Source of the DNA: Enterobacter cloacae
GTDB taxonomy: Bacteria > Pseudomonadota > Gammaproteobacteria > Enterobacterales > Enterobacteriaceae
DNA: 64,000 bases
Assembly (NCBI RefSeq): GCF_013375935.1
Contig: NZ_CP056117.1
Span: 3,410,001 to 3,474,000, forward strand
Direction of reading: 5' to 3'
The number at the start of each line of letters is the position of its first letter. Position 1 is the stretch's first letter. Under the pieces are notes generated by a model. It did no database searches, was not told the DNA's origin, and saw nothing but the letters and a program-made list of their open reading frames with translations. Shown here one piece after another: positions 1-8,670 of the stretch. The position numbers and the translations under genes were made by a program.

Positions 1-1895
1 CGGACTTCCTGAAAGTGTGTGAAGTTCTGGCCTCCACCAGTGCCGCCGACAGAACCACCACGTTCCTGTACGCGCTGGGCTGGACGCAGCACACCGTCGG
101 CGCGCAGAACATCCGCACCATGGCAATGATCCAGCTGCTGCTCGGCAACATGGGGATGGCCGGCGGCGGCGTGAACGCGTTGCGCGGCCACTCCAACATT
201 CAGGGCTTAACCGACCTCGGCCTGCTGTCCACCAGCCTGCCAGGCTACCTGACGCTGCCGTCCGAAAAGCAGAGCGACTGGCAAAGCTGGCTTGACGCCA
301 ACACGCCAAAAGCAACGCGACCGGACCAGGTGAACTACTGGAGCAACTATCCGAAGTTTGCCGTGAGCCTGATGAAATCTTTCTACGGCGACGCGGCGCA
401 GAAAGAGAATGACTGGGGCTTCGACTGGTTGCCAAAATGGGACCAGGCATACGACGTCATCAAGTATTTCAACATGATGGATAAGGGCGACGTCACCGGC
501 TATATCTGCCAGGGCTTTAACCCGGTTGCCTCATTCCCGGATAAAAACAAAGTCGTCCGCAGCCTGAGCAAGCTGAAGTACATGGTGGTTATCGATCCGC
601 TGGTCACCGAAACGTCAACCTTCTGGCAGAACCACGGTGAATCAAACGATGTCGATCCGGCAGCGATTCAGACCGAAGTGTTCCGCCTGCCGTCCACCTG
701 CTTTGCGGAAGAAGATGGCTCCATCGCTAACTCTGGCCGCTGGCTTCAGTGGCACTGGAAAGGCCAGGATGCGCCGGGCGAGGCGCGTAATGACGGTGAA
801 ATTCTGGCCGGCATTTACCATCGCCTGCGCGAGCTGTACCGCACCGAAGGCGGTAAAGGCGCTGAACCGCTGCTGAAGATGAGCTGGAACTATAAGCAGC
901 CGGATCGTCCCGAGTCCGAAGAGGTGGCCAAAGAGAATAACGGCGTGGCGCTGGCGGATCTGTACGACGCCAGCGGCAACCTGGTGGCGAAGAAAGGCCA
1001 ACTGCTGAACAGCTTTGCGCTGCTGCGTGACGACGGTACCACCGCCTCTTCCTGCTGGATCTACACCGGCAGCTGGACGGAGCAGGGTAACCAGATGGCG
1101 AATCGCGATAACGCCGATCCGTCAGGCCTGGGCAACACGCTGGGCTGGGCATGGGCGTGGCCGCTGAACCGTCGCGTTCTGTACAACCGTGCATCCGCAG
1201 ACGTGAACGGCAAGCCGTGGGATCCGAAGCGCATGCTGATCGAGTGGAACGGCACGAAGTGGACGGGGAACGATATCCCGGACTTCAACACCGCCGCACC
1301 GGGCAGCAACACCGGGCCGTTTATCATGCAGCCGGAAGGGCTGGGACGCCTGTTCGCCATCGACAAGCTGGCGGAAGGGCCGTTCCCGGAACACTACGAG
1401 CCGATGGAAACGCCGCTCGGCACCAACCCGCTGCACCCGAACGTGGTGTCGAGTCCGGTGGTGCGCATCTATGAAGACGACGTGCTGCGCCTGGGCAAAA
1501 AGGACAAGTTCCCGTATGTCGGAACGACCTACCGCCTGACCGAGCATTTCCACACCTGGACCAAGCACGCGCGGCTCAACGCCATCGCGCAGCCGGAACA
1601 GTTCGTGGAGATCAGCGAAACGCTGGCGAAAGCGAAAGGGATCGCCAATGGCGATCGCGTGAAGGTGAGCAGCAAGCGCGGCTTTATTCGTGCCGTCGCG
1701 GTGGTTACCCGTCGTTTGCAGTCCCTGAGCGTTCACGGTCAGCAGGTGGAAACGGTCGGTATTCCGCTGCACTGGGGCTTTGAGGGCGTGGCGCAGAAAG
1801 GCTATATCGCCAATACCCTGACGCCAAACGTCGGCGATTCCAACTCGCAAACGCCGGAGTACAAAGCGTTTCTGGTCAACATCGAGAAAGCGTAA
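1..1895 (+). CDS. fdnG: Formate dehydrogenase-N alpha subunit, C-terminal part (5' end outside window)
   Basis: Catalytic molybdopterin subunit of the periplasm-facing, nitrate-inducible formate dehydrogenase, which oxidises formate to CO2 and passes electrons to FdnH. The open frame enters from the left edge (first full codon at base 3) and gives about 630 residues of the roughly 1015 expected. The twin-arginine signal, the [4Fe-4S] site and the selenocysteine UGA would lie upstream and cannot be seen. The visible part matches FdnG rather than its paralogue FdoG from memory, for example WTQHTVGAQNIRTMAMIQLL near its start and the C-terminal end FLVNIEKA. It contains the molybdopterin-dinucleotide-binding C-terminal domain (for example YRLTEHFHTWTKHARLN). 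The gene is followed 11 bp later by fdnH, so it is the first gene of fdnGHI. Confidence in identity is high; only the partial state limits the entry. Confidence 0.95.
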   Translation, partial: DFLKVCEVLASTSAADRTTTFLYALGWTQHTVGAQNIRTMAMIQLLLGNMGMAGGGVNALRGHSNIQGLTDLGLLSTSLPGYLTLPSEKQSDWQSWLDANTPKATRPDQVNYWSNYPKFAVSLMKSFYGDAAQKENDWGFDWLPKWDQAYDVIKYFNMMDKGDVTGYICQGFNPVASFPDKNKVVRSLSKLKYMVVIDPLVTETSTFWQNHGESNDVDPAAIQTEVFRLPSTCFAEEDGSIANSGRWLQWHWKGQDAPGEARNDGEILAGIYHRLRELYRTEGGKGAEPLLKMSWNYKQPDRPESEEVAKENNGVALADLYDASGNLVAKKGQLLNSFALLRDDGTTASSCWIYTGSWTEQGNQMANRDNADPSGLGNTLGWAWAWPLNRRVLYNRASADVNGKPWDPKRMLIEWNGTKWTGNDIPDFNTAAPGSNTGPFIMQPEGLGRLFAIDKLAEGPFPEHYEPMETPLGTNPLHPNVVSSPVVRIYEDDVLRLGKKDKFPYVGTTYRLTEHFHTWTKHARLNAIAQPEQFVEISETLAKAKGIANGDRVKVSSKRGFIRAVAVVTRRLQSLSVHGQQVETVGIPLHWGFEGVAQKGYIANTLTPNVGDSNSQTPEYKAFLVNIEKA

Positions 1896-1906
1896 GGAGC
1901 GATTAA

Positions 1907-2791
1907 ATGGCGATGGAAACACAAGACATTATTAAACGCTCCGCGACCAACCCGATAACCCCCGCGCCTCGCGCGCGGGATTACAAGGCTGAAGTCGCCA
2001 AGCTTATCGATGTCTCATCCTGCGTGGGCTGTAAGGCCTGTCAGGTGGCCTGCTCGGAGTGGAACGATATTCGCGACGAGGTGGGGCACTGCGTTGGGGT
2101 TTACGATAACCCGGCGGATCTGAGCGCCAAATCCTGGACGGTGATGCGCTTTAGCGAAACCGAACAGAACGGCAAGCTGGAGTGGCTCATCCGTAAAGAC
2201 GGCTGCATGCACTGTGAAGATCCGGGCTGCCTGAAGGCATGTCCGTCGGCGGGTGCAATTATTCAGTATGCTAACGGGATCGTCGACTTCCAGCAGGATA
2301 ACTGCATCGGCTGCGGGTACTGCATTGCGGGCTGTCCGTTTAATATCCCGCGCCTCAATAAAGAGGATAACCGGGTATACAAATGCACGCTGTGCGTGGA
2401 CCGCGTTAGCGTGGGTCAGGAGCCTGCCTGTGTCAAGACCTGTCCAACCGGCGCGATCCACTTCGGCACCAAAAAAGAGATGCTCGAGGTGGCGCAGCAG
2501 CGGGTGGACAAGCTGAAAGCGCGCGGCTATGACAAGGCGGGTATTTACAACCCGCAGGGCGTGGGCGGAACCCACGTGATGTATGTCCTGCATCACAATG
2601 ACCAGCCGGAGCTGTATCACAACCTGCCGAAGGACCCGGCCATCGATACCTCCATCAACCTGTGGAAAGGGGCGCTTAAGCCGCTCTCGGCGGCGGGCTT
2701 TATCGCCACCTTTGCCGGGCTGATTTATCACTATATCGGTATTGGGCCGAATAAAGAGGTGGATGACGACGAGGAGGAGCATCATGAGTAA
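1907..2791 (+). CDS. fdnH: Formate dehydrogenase-N beta (iron-sulfur) subunit
   Basis: Electron-transfer subunit carrying four [4Fe-4S] clusters from FdnG to the cytochrome b subunit FdnI. The 294-residue product shows the four cysteine clusters in order: [11 protein letters not shown] near residue 39, [13 protein letters not shown] near 101, [12 protein letters not shown] near 133 and [21 protein letters not shown] near 160. A C-terminal membrane helix (about residues 252-276) anchors it on the periplasmic face, and it ends in an acidic tail. The start ATG follows AGGAGC at a good distance. Its stop overlaps the start of fdnI by 8 bases, indicating translational coupling. Length equals the E. 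coli protein. Confidence 0.96.
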   Translation: MAMETQDIIKRSATNPITPAPRARDYKAEVAKLIDVSSCVGCKACQVACSEWNDIRDEVGHCVGVYDNPADLSAKSWTVMRFSETEQNGKLEWLIRKDGCMHCEDPGCLKACPSAGAIIQYANGIVDFQQDNCIGCGYCIAGCPFNIPRLNKEDNRVYKCTLCVDRVSVGQEPACVKTCPTGAIHFGTKKEMLEVAQQRVDKLKARGYDKAGIYNPQGVGGTHVMYVLHHNDQPELYHNLPKDPAIDTSINLWKGALKPLSAAGFIATFAGLIYHYIGIGPNKEVDDDEEEHHE

Positions 2792-3440
2792 GTCGAAAAT
2801 GATAGTGCGCACCAAATTTGTCGATCGCGCCTGTCACTGGACGGTGGTCATCTGCTTCTTCCTGGTGGCGGTCTCCGGCATCTCGTTCTTCTTCCCGACG
2901 CTGCAGTGGCTGACGGAAACCTTCGGGACACCGCAGATGGGGCGTATTCTTCACCCGTTCTTCGGCGTGCTGATTTTCGTGGTGCTGATGTTTATGTTCG
3001 TGCGTTTCGTCCATCACAATATCCCGGATAAGCAGGATATTCCGTGGGTGAAAGGCATCGTTGAAGTTCTGAAAGGCAACGAGCATAAAGTCGCGAAGGT
3101 AGGCAAATATAACGCCGGGCAGAAAATGATGTTCTGGACCATCATGAGCATGATTTTTGTGCTGCTGGTAACCGGGGTCATCATCTGGCGACCGTATTTC
3201 GCCCACTACTTCCCGATTCAGGTAGTGCGCTACGCGCTGCTGATCCACGCAACGTCGGCCATTATTCTGATCCACGCCATCCTGATCCATATGTATATGG
3301 CATTCTGGGTGAAAGGGTCGATTAAGGGCATGATTGAAGGGAAGGTGAGCCGCCGCTGGGCGCAGAAACACCATCCTCGCTGGTATCGGGACGTTGAGCG
3401 TCTTGAAGCGCAAAAAGAGAGTTCGGAAGGGTTGAAGTAA
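2784..3440 (+). CDS. fdnI: Formate dehydrogenase-N gamma subunit, cytochrome b556
   Basis: Membrane subunit that takes electrons from FdnH through two b haems and reduces menaquinone. The 218-residue product has four hydrophobic segments (about 16-36, 52-72, 111-131 and 148-170) with histidines in haem-ligand positions (CHW near residue 18, LHPFFG near 57, two spaced histidines in helix IV). The ATG at 2784 was chosen over an in-frame upstream codon at 2742. It gives the family length (E. coli 217), starts with the typical MSKSKMI, and follows GGAGG inside the end of fdnH. It ends the fdnGHI operon. Confidence 0.95.
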   Translation: MSKSKMIVRTKFVDRACHWTVVICFFLVAVSGISFFFPTLQWLTETFGTPQMGRILHPFFGVLIFVVLMFMFVRFVHHNIPDKQDIPWVKGIVEVLKGNEHKVAKVGKYNAGQKMMFWTIMSMIFVLLVTGVIIWRPYFAHYFPIQVVRYALLIHATSAIILIHAILIHMYMAFWVKGSIKGMIEGKVSRRWAQKHHPRWYRDVERLEAQKESSEGLK

Positions 3441-3445
3441 GCCTT

Positions 3446-3492
3446 GCGCCGTCGGCTTTGTCCGGCGGCGCTGCGCTTGCGCGGGCCTGAAC
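3446..3492. repeat. REP-like palindromic sequence after fdnI
   Basis: Directly after fdnI the sequence carries CGCCG...CGGCG arms and then a GGCGCTGCGCTTGCGC-type block ending in GGCCTGA. It resembles the repetitive extragenic palindromes found after enteric operons. It probably stabilises the fdn mRNA 3' end or marks termination. No U-tract follows, so it is not called a terminator. Confidence 0.5.
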
Positions 3493-3509
3493 ATTGAATT
3501 GTCCCAGCA

Positions 3510-3698
3510 TTAAAGCACCCTGAAAAACTCATCATCAGTTATTGTTCCGCACTTTTCTACAAGCTCATTCATTATTCGAATAAATGCACGATCCGCTTCC
3601 GATACCTGGCGTTTTGCCGTCCTGTCTGGCGCCGAATGTCTCAGGGGCTTAGTTGGTGTCATACTTCTTGATGAACCGTACTCTGGTGTTTGTTTCAT
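3510..3698 (-). CDS. Small unrecognised ORF, 62 residues
   Basis: Not recognised. The ATG at 3698 is preceded by GGGGA six bases upstream; an in-frame ATG at 3710 lacks this and would add four residues (MGNK). The product is basic at the start (EYGSSRS, PLRHSAPDRTAKRQ) and ends in an acidic helix-like stretch (EKCGTITDDEFFRVL). It looks like a small cytoplasmic protein with a disordered N-terminus. It sits alone between fdnI and araJ, opposite in direction to both. Having a real ribosome site and a compact reading frame supports expression, but there is no family evidence. Confidence 0.45.
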   Translation of the reverse strand: MKQTPEYGSSRSMTPTKPLRHSAPDRTAKRQVSEADRAFIRIMNELVEKCGTITDDEFFRVL

Positions 3699-3710
3699 TT
3701 TATTCCCCAT

Positions 3711-4099
3711 TGGTTGGTGCGGCCATTATCGGCCGAAGGCAATAAAAAACAATACCGTTTCCCCTGGTAATATAAATTATGCGAGCCGCCTTCCAGTATA
3801 ATTAGCCTCGATCTGCAAGATGCCTGAAGGAAGATTTTCGATTTATTTTGTCAGCTCTGCGTTTCGATAATTCAACCTTATCTGCATGCCGTCCTTTATA
3901 TGTACTCTGTGAAATCGTTCGAGAAAGCGGAGCTACCCTCTGCGGAACGGCCCGTATCCGGTCGCGGAATCGAGGCCGTGGCCTGGGTGTAATCGACCTG
4001 AATAAATGGATTAATGTGTCAGAAAGCTGGTTTGAGCTGGCTCACCATACAAGTTTAATCAATAATGCACCCTGCATATTTTTCAAACGTGGCTGTAGT
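3711..4099. other. Intergenic region upstream of araJ, nothing recognised
   Basis: About 390 bases between the small ORF and araJ. The araJ frame stays open through part of it, but that extension has no ribosome site and no recognisable protein. No clear promoter, tRNA or repeat was seen. Confidence 0.4.
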
Positions 4100-5275
4100 A
4101 TGAAAAAGACAATTTTTTCGTTGGCGCTTGGCACCTTTGGCCTGGGGATGGCTGAATTTGGCATCATGGGCGTGCTGACAGAGCTTGCGCATGACACGGG
4201 AATTTCTATTCCCTCCGCCGGGAATATGATTTCGTTTTACGCCTTTGGCGTAGTCATCGGCGCGCCGATTGTGGCGCTGTTCTCCGGCAAATTCTCCCTT
4301 AAAACAACGCTGCTGTTTCTGATGGCGATGTGCGTCGTCGGTAATGCTCTGTTTACTTTCTCAACGTCCTATGTCGGGCTGGCGGCGGGGCGGTTAATCT
4401 CTGGCTTCCCTCATGGCGCGATTTTCGGCGTGGGGGCGATCGTCCTGTCGAAGATCGCACCGCCGGGAAAGGTGACGGTTGCCGTCGCCGGGATGATTGC
4501 CGGGATGACCGTAGCCAATCTGCTGGGCGTACCGCTGGGAACCTGGCTTGGGCACGAGTTTAGCTGGCGTTACACCTTCTTTTTAATTGCGGTGTTTGAC
4601 GCGCTGGTGATCCTGTCGGTCCTGCTGTGGGTGCCAGATATACGCGACACATCAGCCACCCGGCTGACGGAACAATTTCGCTTCCTGAAGAAACCGGAGC
4701 CGTGGCTCATTTTTGCCGCCACGATGTTCGGCAACGCCGGCGTGTTTGCCTGGTTTAGCTTCGTAAAGCCGTTTATGGTCAACGTGTCAGGCTTCTCTGA
4801 GGGGGTAATGACCGCGATCATGATGCTGATGGGGCTGGGCATGGTGCTGGGTAATATGCTCAGCGGAAAATTATCCGCGCGCTTTAGCCCCTTGCGCATT
4901 GCGGCCACCACCGACCTGGTGATTGTGGCGTCGCTGCTAGCGCTGTTCGCTTTTGGCGAACTGAAAACCGCTTCGCTGGTGATGGGATTCGTCTGCTGCG
5001 CCGGGCTGTTTGCGCTCTCTGCGCCGCTGCAAATTCTGCTGCTGCAAAATGCGAAAGGTGGCGAGATGCTGGGGGCGGCAGGCGGGCAGATGGCGTTTAA
5101 TCTCGGCAGTGCAATTGGCGCATATTTTGGCGGAATGACGATCGTTCTCGGCTTCAGCTGGAGCTACGTCACGCTTCCGGCCGCGATCTTGTCTTTCTCG
5201 GCGATGACCTCGCTGCTATTGTATGGACATTTATGTGCCAAAAAGCGCCAGGCCAACGCCCGGGCGCTGGCCTGA
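4100..5275 (+). CDS. araJ: AraJ-like major facilitator transporter
   Basis: Twelve-helix drug:H+ antiporter family (DHA1) protein of 391 residues, closely matching E. coli AraJ (394) along its whole length. Examples are the N-terminus MKKTIFSLALGTFGLGMAEF, FPHGAIFGVGAIVLSK in helix IV and QILLLQNAKGGEMLGAAGGQ late in the protein. AraJ is arabinose-induced in E. coli, where its substrate is uncertain. No AraC site was identified here and the gene is at a different locus from E. coli araJ, so regulation by arabinose is unproven. The start at 4100 was chosen by alignment with the family over a longer frame from 3848. The preceding ribosome site is weak. Confidence 0.88.
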   Translation: MKKTIFSLALGTFGLGMAEFGIMGVLTELAHDTGISIPSAGNMISFYAFGVVIGAPIVALFSGKFSLKTTLLFLMAMCVVGNALFTFSTSYVGLAAGRLISGFPHGAIFGVGAIVLSKIAPPGKVTVAVAGMIAGMTVANLLGVPLGTWLGHEFSWRYTFFLIAVFDALVILSVLLWVPDIRDTSATRLTEQFRFLKKPEPWLIFAATMFGNAGVFAWFSFVKPFMVNVSGFSEGVMTAIMMLMGLGMVLGNMLSGKLSARFSPLRIAATTDLVIVASLLALFAFGELKTASLVMGFVCCAGLFALSAPLQILLLQNAKGGEMLGAAGGQMAFNLGSAIGAYFGGMTIVLGFSWSYVTLPAAILSFSAMTSLLLYGHLCAKKRQANARALA

Positions 5276-5280
5276 TTTTA
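5251..5280 (+). terminator. Hairpin over the araJ stop codon
   Basis: GGCCAACGC and GCGCTGGCC pair with one mismatch around a CCGG loop, and TGATTTTA follows. The last codons and stop of araJ lie in the stem. The short T-run makes it a plausible but weak intrinsic terminator. Confidence 0.5.
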
Positions 5281-5326
5281 CTCAGTTGAGATCCCCTCAC
5301 CCTAGGGTGGGGAGACCAACCCTGAT

Positions 5327-6337
5327 TTACGAGCGTAAATCAATTACCATGCGGCCACGGATTTGGCCCTGTTCCATCTCTTTGAAGATGGCGTTGATAT
5401 CTTCAAGCGGACGCATCGTGACCTTCGGCACGACCTTGCCTTCCGCCGCAAACTGGAAGGCTTCGAGCAGATCCTGACGGGTACCCACCAATGATCCCAC
5501 CACCTGAATGCCGTCCAGTACCAGACGGGGAATATTCAGGCTCATCGCTTCCGGCGGCAGGCCAACGGCCACCACGCGGCCCCCTGCACGCACCGCCTCA
5601 ACGGCGGAGTTGAAGGCCGCTTTCGCCACTGCCGTCACCACGGCTGCGTGTGCGCCGCCCGTTTTCTCCTGAATCACTTTTGCCGCATCTTCGCTGCGGG
5701 AGTTCACGGTTAAATCTGCGCCCATGCTGGCGGCGAGCTTCAGCTGTTCGTCGTTCACATCGATTGCGATGACTTTTGCATTAAAGACGTTTTTAGCGTA
5801 CTGCAGCGCGAGGTTGCCCAGGCCACCCAGTCCGTAAATCGCAATCCACTGTCCGGGTTTGATCTCAGAGACCTTCACCGCCTTGTAGGTGGTCACGCCG
5901 GCGCAGGTAATGCTGCTCGCCGCCGCGGAGTCCAGCCCGTCCGGGACTTTTACGGCGTAATCAGCGGTAACGATACACTCTTCAGCCATGCCGCCGTCAA
6001 CGGAATAACCCGCGTTTTTCACGTCGCGGCACAGGGTTTCGTTGCCGGTATTACAATATTCACAGTGACCGCAGCCTTCGAAGAACCACGCCACGCTCGC
6101 ACGGTCGCCCACTTTTAACGACGTTACGCCCGGGCCGATCTCTTTGACGATACCAATCCCTTCGTGGCCGAGGATCACCCCGGTTTTGTCGCCAAAATCG
6201 CCGTTCTTAACATGAAGATCGGTGTGACAAACCCCGCAGCACTCCATTTTCAGCAGCGCTTCACCGTGCCTGAGCGAGCGTAAGGTTTTATCCGTGACGT
6301 TAACCTGATGATCCTGAGTGACAACAGCAGCCTTCAT
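5327..6337 (-). CDS. adhP: Alcohol dehydrogenase, propanol-preferring (class III zinc type)
   Basis: NAD-dependent medium-chain alcohol dehydrogenase that oxidises ethanol and propanol. The 336-residue product matches E. coli AdhP in length and sequence. It shows catalytic zinc ligands CGVCHTDLH (Cys37) and GHEGIG, the structural zinc loop [15 protein letters not shown], and the Rossmann motif GLGGLGNL. The start at 6337 was chosen because AAAGGAG precedes it and it gives the family length. The frame remains open for 27 more codons upstream without homology. In E. coli adhP also lies between fdn and maeA, so the locus is conserved. A short palindrome (TGATTTACG/CGTAAATCA) covers the stop codon. 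Confidence 0.95.
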   Translation of the reverse strand: MKAAVVTQDHQVNVTDKTLRSLRHGEALLKMECCGVCHTDLHVKNGDFGDKTGVILGHEGIGIVKEIGPGVTSLKVGDRASVAWFFEGCGHCEYCNTGNETLCRDVKNAGYSVDGGMAEECIVTADYAVKVPDGLDSAAASSITCAGVTTYKAVKVSEIKPGQWIAIYGLGGLGNLALQYAKNVFNAKVIAIDVNDEQLKLAASMGADLTVNSRSEDAAKVIQEKTGGAHAAVVTAVAKAAFNSAVEAVRAGGRVVAVGLPPEAMSLNIPRLVLDGIQVVGSLVGTRQDLLEAFQFAAEGKVVPKVTMRPLEDINAIFKEMEQGQIRGRMVIDLRS

Positions 6338-6515
6338 GTGTTTCTCCTTTTCATGATGAGTATCTGCATAGCAGGTGTAATACCTCCTAAGGATTAATAC
6401 GTTGGCGCTGTAATGCAAGGCATCCGCAACATAATGTCATTATTTAGTGCAATTTCAGATTAAGAATACGGCGATCCTCTAATAATCGGTAGGGGAAAAC
6501 GCCGTCTGGAAAAGG

Positions 6516-6547
6516 GTAAAAATGACCCGGCGTAACGACCGCCGGGT
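6516..6547 (-). terminator. Intrinsic terminator of the ABC-F gene
   Basis: On the minus strand ACCCGGCG and CGCCGGGT form an 8-bp perfect stem with a 7-base loop, followed by CATTTTTACC, just after the ABC-F stop codon. Confidence 0.7.
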
Positions 6548-6553
6548 ACTGAG

Positions 6554-8263
6554 TTACAGCCGGGCTTCTATCTCCTCAATCTCTTTTCGCCACTGCGCCT
6601 GCAGCTGCGGCTTCTGATGTTTTGGCTTTCGCGCCAGGTCCTCTTCCAGCAGCGCTTCAAGCGCGACCAGGCGTTCGAGCAGATCGTCAGGCTGAAAAGG
6701 TTGCGCCCTGGACGCGGCCGTCGACGCCGCTTGTGCAACCGGCTCAGTGCCTTCACGCAGCCGGTCGAACACCGCCTCCGCGTCGTGCCATTCGCTCAGC
6801 CTGCCGTCCTCAATCAGCCAGAAACGGTTACAGCTTCGGCTAATCAGATGACGGTCGTGGCTTACCAGCAGAATGCCGCCTTCAAACCGTTGCAGGGTTT
6901 CGGCCAGAGCGTCTTTGCCTTCCATATCCAGATGGTTTGTTGGCTCATCCAGCATCAGCAGGCTATAGCGGGCAAGCGTCAGGCCGACAAACAGCAGGCG
7001 CGAACGCTCGCCACCGCTCAGCGTACTGACTTTCTGCCCGTGACGCGCCCACGGGAAACCGGCGCTGATAAGCGCCATTTTGCGGGTCTGCGGATCGGGC
7101 GAGAAAGGTTCCAGCGCATCAAGCAGCGCCGCATCGTCCGGCAGCTGGTGCAGCGTCTGGTCGTAGTAGCCGGGCGAGACGCGCGGATGACGCTTAAGCC
7201 CGTCATCTGAGATATCGTCACGAAAATGTCGCCAGATAAGCTTCATCAGCGACGATTTACCGCAGCCGTTACGACCCACAACTGCAACGCGGTCGCCGCT
7301 TTTTAGCCGCGCGCTGTCAATCGTAAACAGATCCGGCAGGCCCGGCGCAGGGGGCACGCCGAGGTTGGTGATTTCAAGCAGGCGGTCGGCCCGCAGCGCG
7401 TCCCCGCGCAGGGTTAAGGTCCACTGGCTGCCCTCCGTCAGTTCCGTCTGATTATCCTTCAGCCGTTCGACCTGTTTTTCCATCTGCTTCGCCTTACGGG
7501 CGAGATCTTCGTTGTCGTAGACCTTGCCCCAGGTCGCCAGCCGCTTCGCGCTGGCCGTTACGCGGTCGATCTCCTTTTGCTCCGCCTTATGGCGCTGCGC
7601 GTCGCTTTCATCCTTCGCATCCAGCGCCTTGCGTGCCGCCGTGCAGGGAAGGGCAAAGTAGTGCAGCGTCTTATCGCGCAGGATCCAGCTGCCGTTGGTC
7701 ACCGCGTCCAGCAGCTGCCGGTCGTGTGAGACAAGAACAAAGCTGCCGGACCAGTTCTGTAAAAACTGCTCCAGCCAGAGCAGGGTTGGCAGGTCAAGGT
7801 GGTTGCTCGGTTCGTCCAGCAGCAGCAGATCCGGATCGCCAATCAGCGCTCGCGCCAGCAGTAAACGCGTGTGCTGGCCGCCGCTCAGCGTAGCGGATTG
7901 CAGCGCCGTTTCCTGCGGCGTGAAGCCCATGCCTGCCAGCAGCGTTTCCGCTTTCCAGCGCAGGCTGTCGCGCTCGCCGGCCGGCAGCTGAGCCAGCACA
8001 GCATCCAGCATGGTCAGGGGATAAACAGCCTCCGGCAGGTGCTGTTCCACGCGCGCCATCAGACAATGACCCGCAAGAGAAACCGTTCCGGCCGCAGGAA
8101 GTTGCGTTCCGTCGATAACTTTGAGCAGCGTGCTTTTGCCGCAGCCGTTATCGCCCAGCAGACCAAGGCGGTCGCCTTTTTTCAGCGTAAAGGAGAGAGA
8201 GTCGAAGAGCGTGCCAAACGCTGTATCAACGCGTAGTGAATGTGCAGTGAGTAAAGTGCTCAT
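6554..8263 (-). CDS. ABC-F family ATPase
   Basis: Soluble twin-ATPase of the ABC-F family. Such proteins bind the ribosomal E site and act in translation control or antibiotic resistance; they are not transporters. The 569-residue product has two ABC cassettes. The first has Walker A GDNGCGKST (residues 37-45), signature LSGGQHTRL and Walker B LLLLDEPSNHLD. The second has GRNGCGKSS, LSGGERSRL and LLMLDEPTNHLD. A charged linker rich in Lys/Glu lies between them (about residues 205-290), and the C-terminus is coiled-coil-like. Length and termini do not fit the four standard enteric members as I remember them (EttA 555, Uup 635, YbiT 530, YheS 637), so it appears to be an additional lineage. It is monocistronic, has a terminator, and is preceded by a leader-peptide attenuator. 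That arrangement recalls inducible ribosome-protection genes, but antibiotic resistance is inference only. Confidence 0.85.
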   Translation of the reverse strand: MSTLLTAHSLRVDTAFGTLFDSLSFTLKKGDRLGLLGDNGCGKSTLLKVIDGTQLPAAGTVSLAGHCLMARVEQHLPEAVYPLTMLDAVLAQLPAGERDSLRWKAETLLAGMGFTPQETALQSATLSGGQHTRLLLARALIGDPDLLLLDEPSNHLDLPTLLWLEQFLQNWSGSFVLVSHDRQLLDAVTNGSWILRDKTLHYFALPCTAARKALDAKDESDAQRHKAEQKEIDRVTASAKRLATWGKVYDNEDLARKAKQMEKQVERLKDNQTELTEGSQWTLTLRGDALRADRLLEITNLGVPPAPGLPDLFTIDSARLKSGDRVAVVGRNGCGKSSLMKLIWRHFRDDISDDGLKRHPRVSPGYYDQTLHQLPDDAALLDALEPFSPDPQTRKMALISAGFPWARHGQKVSTLSGGERSRLLFVGLTLARYSLLMLDEPTNHLDMEGKDALAETLQRFEGGILLVSHDRHLISRSCNRFWLIEDGRLSEWHDAEAVFDRLREGTEPVAQAASTAASRAQPFQPDDLLERLVALEALLEEDLARKPKHQKPQLQAQWRKEIEEIEARL

Positions 8264-8285
8264 TGTTGCTTACCCAAGAGTTACA

Positions 8286-8410
8286 GGCATGGTTATGCCT
8301 CGTCAAACATCGCTGACGATAACTCAGTAAGCCCGAGAGAAGGGATTTAAGGGGGTGGTGGCTTCGCTCAAGCAGAAGTTATCGCAGCACGATACCGATA
8401 ACGCTTGAGC
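8286..8410 (-). promoter_or_regulatory. Leader RNA with mutually exclusive hairpins (putative attenuator) upstream of the ABC-F gene
   Basis: Read on the minus strand. GCTCAAGC (8410-8403) pairs with GCTTGAGC (8373-8366), enclosing an inner stem TTATCG (8401-8396)/CGATAA (8384-8379) with an 11-base loop. The leader-peptide stop codon lies in the inner stem. An alternative pairing joins GCTGCGATAACT (8388-8377) to AGTTATCG-T-CAGC (8324-8312), 12 pairs with one bulged base, and would open the first hairpin. A third small hairpin, GGCAT-AACC-ATGCC (8299-8286), precedes the ABC-F start. A ribosome stalled on the leader ORF would select between these folds, the logic of translational or transcriptional attenuation. 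The folds are visible in the sequence; the regulation is inferred. Confidence 0.6.
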
Positions 8411-8462
8411 TGATGCGATCGCCAAGAGTATGTGAAAAATTAAAAATTTCACAATACAGCAT
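8379..8462 (-). CDS. Leader peptide of the ABC-F gene, 27 residues
   Basis: A short ORF read directly from the sequence. ATG at 8462 is preceded by AAGGAGG at an ideal seven bases, one of the strongest ribosome sites in this region, and the frame ends with TAA at 8381-8379. The peptide begins MLYCEIFNFSHTLGDRIS and ends SVIGIVLR. Its last third is encoded by the 5' arm and loop of the hairpin at 8366-8410. It lies about 35 bases downstream of a near-consensus promoter and 115 bases upstream of the ABC-F start. It is most simply a stalling or leader peptide that regulates the ATPase gene, not a functional protein in itself. I do not recognise the sequence. Confidence 0.65.
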   Translation of the reverse strand: MLYCEIFNFSHTLGDRISSSVIGIVLR

Positions 8463-8503
8463 AATTGGCCTCCTTATATGTTATGAGTTTGTTGGTAACT
8501 TTC

Positions 8504-8532
8504 ACTATACAACTTTTTTAAGTGTATACCAA
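8504..8532 (-). promoter_or_regulatory. Sigma-70 promoter for leader peptide and ABC-F gene
   Basis: On the minus strand TTGGTA (8532-8527) and TATAGT (8509-8504) are separated by exactly 17 bases. The predicted start of transcription is near 8497, about 35 bases before the leader ATG. Confidence 0.65.
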
Positions 8533-8538
8533 GCAGAG

Positions 8539-8555
8539 GGGCAGCATTGCTGCCC
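8539..8555. repeat. Short perfect hairpin GGGCAGC-ATT-GCTGCCC
   Basis: A 7-bp perfect inverted repeat with a 3-base loop between hcp and the ABC-F promoter. It may end hcp transcription, but no T-tract follows on the minus strand. Confidence 0.35.
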
Positions 8556-8670
8556 AGGATTATCTTTTCCGTATAAGAAAATACAGGGCTAGTGTGGGAT
8601 CTGACTCAATACAAGGAGTACCACTTTCATTAATGGGCAATCATACATTTTCATTTTCGCCCCTTCGTCA

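Noticed and set aside
1122-1922. Long minus-strand frame opposite fdnG, and similar long antisense frames elsewhere
   Set aside because: Typical antisense shadows of GC-rich genes; no ribosome sites or recognisable motifs.
3848-4099. N-terminal extension of the araJ frame
   Set aside because: The frame is open but has no ribosome site, no signal or family resemblance, and AraJ homologues start at the ATG at 4100.
5283-5310. CCCCTCACCCTAGGGTGGGG palindrome after araJ as a CRISPR or attachment site
   Set aside because: A single short palindrome, similar to the dispersed CCCTCACCCTAACCC-type enteric repeats; no array or partner site.
6335-6367. Tiny upstream ORF ([11 protein letters not shown]) ending on the adhP start codon
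   Set aside because: AGGAGG is 13 bases from its ATG, too far to be convincing, and the ORF is short enough to be chance.
8605-8661. Eighteen-codon ORF after hcp (MKMYDCPLMKVV...)
   Set aside because: It has a fair GGGGCGA site, but is too short to recognise and could be chance or a decayed effector start.
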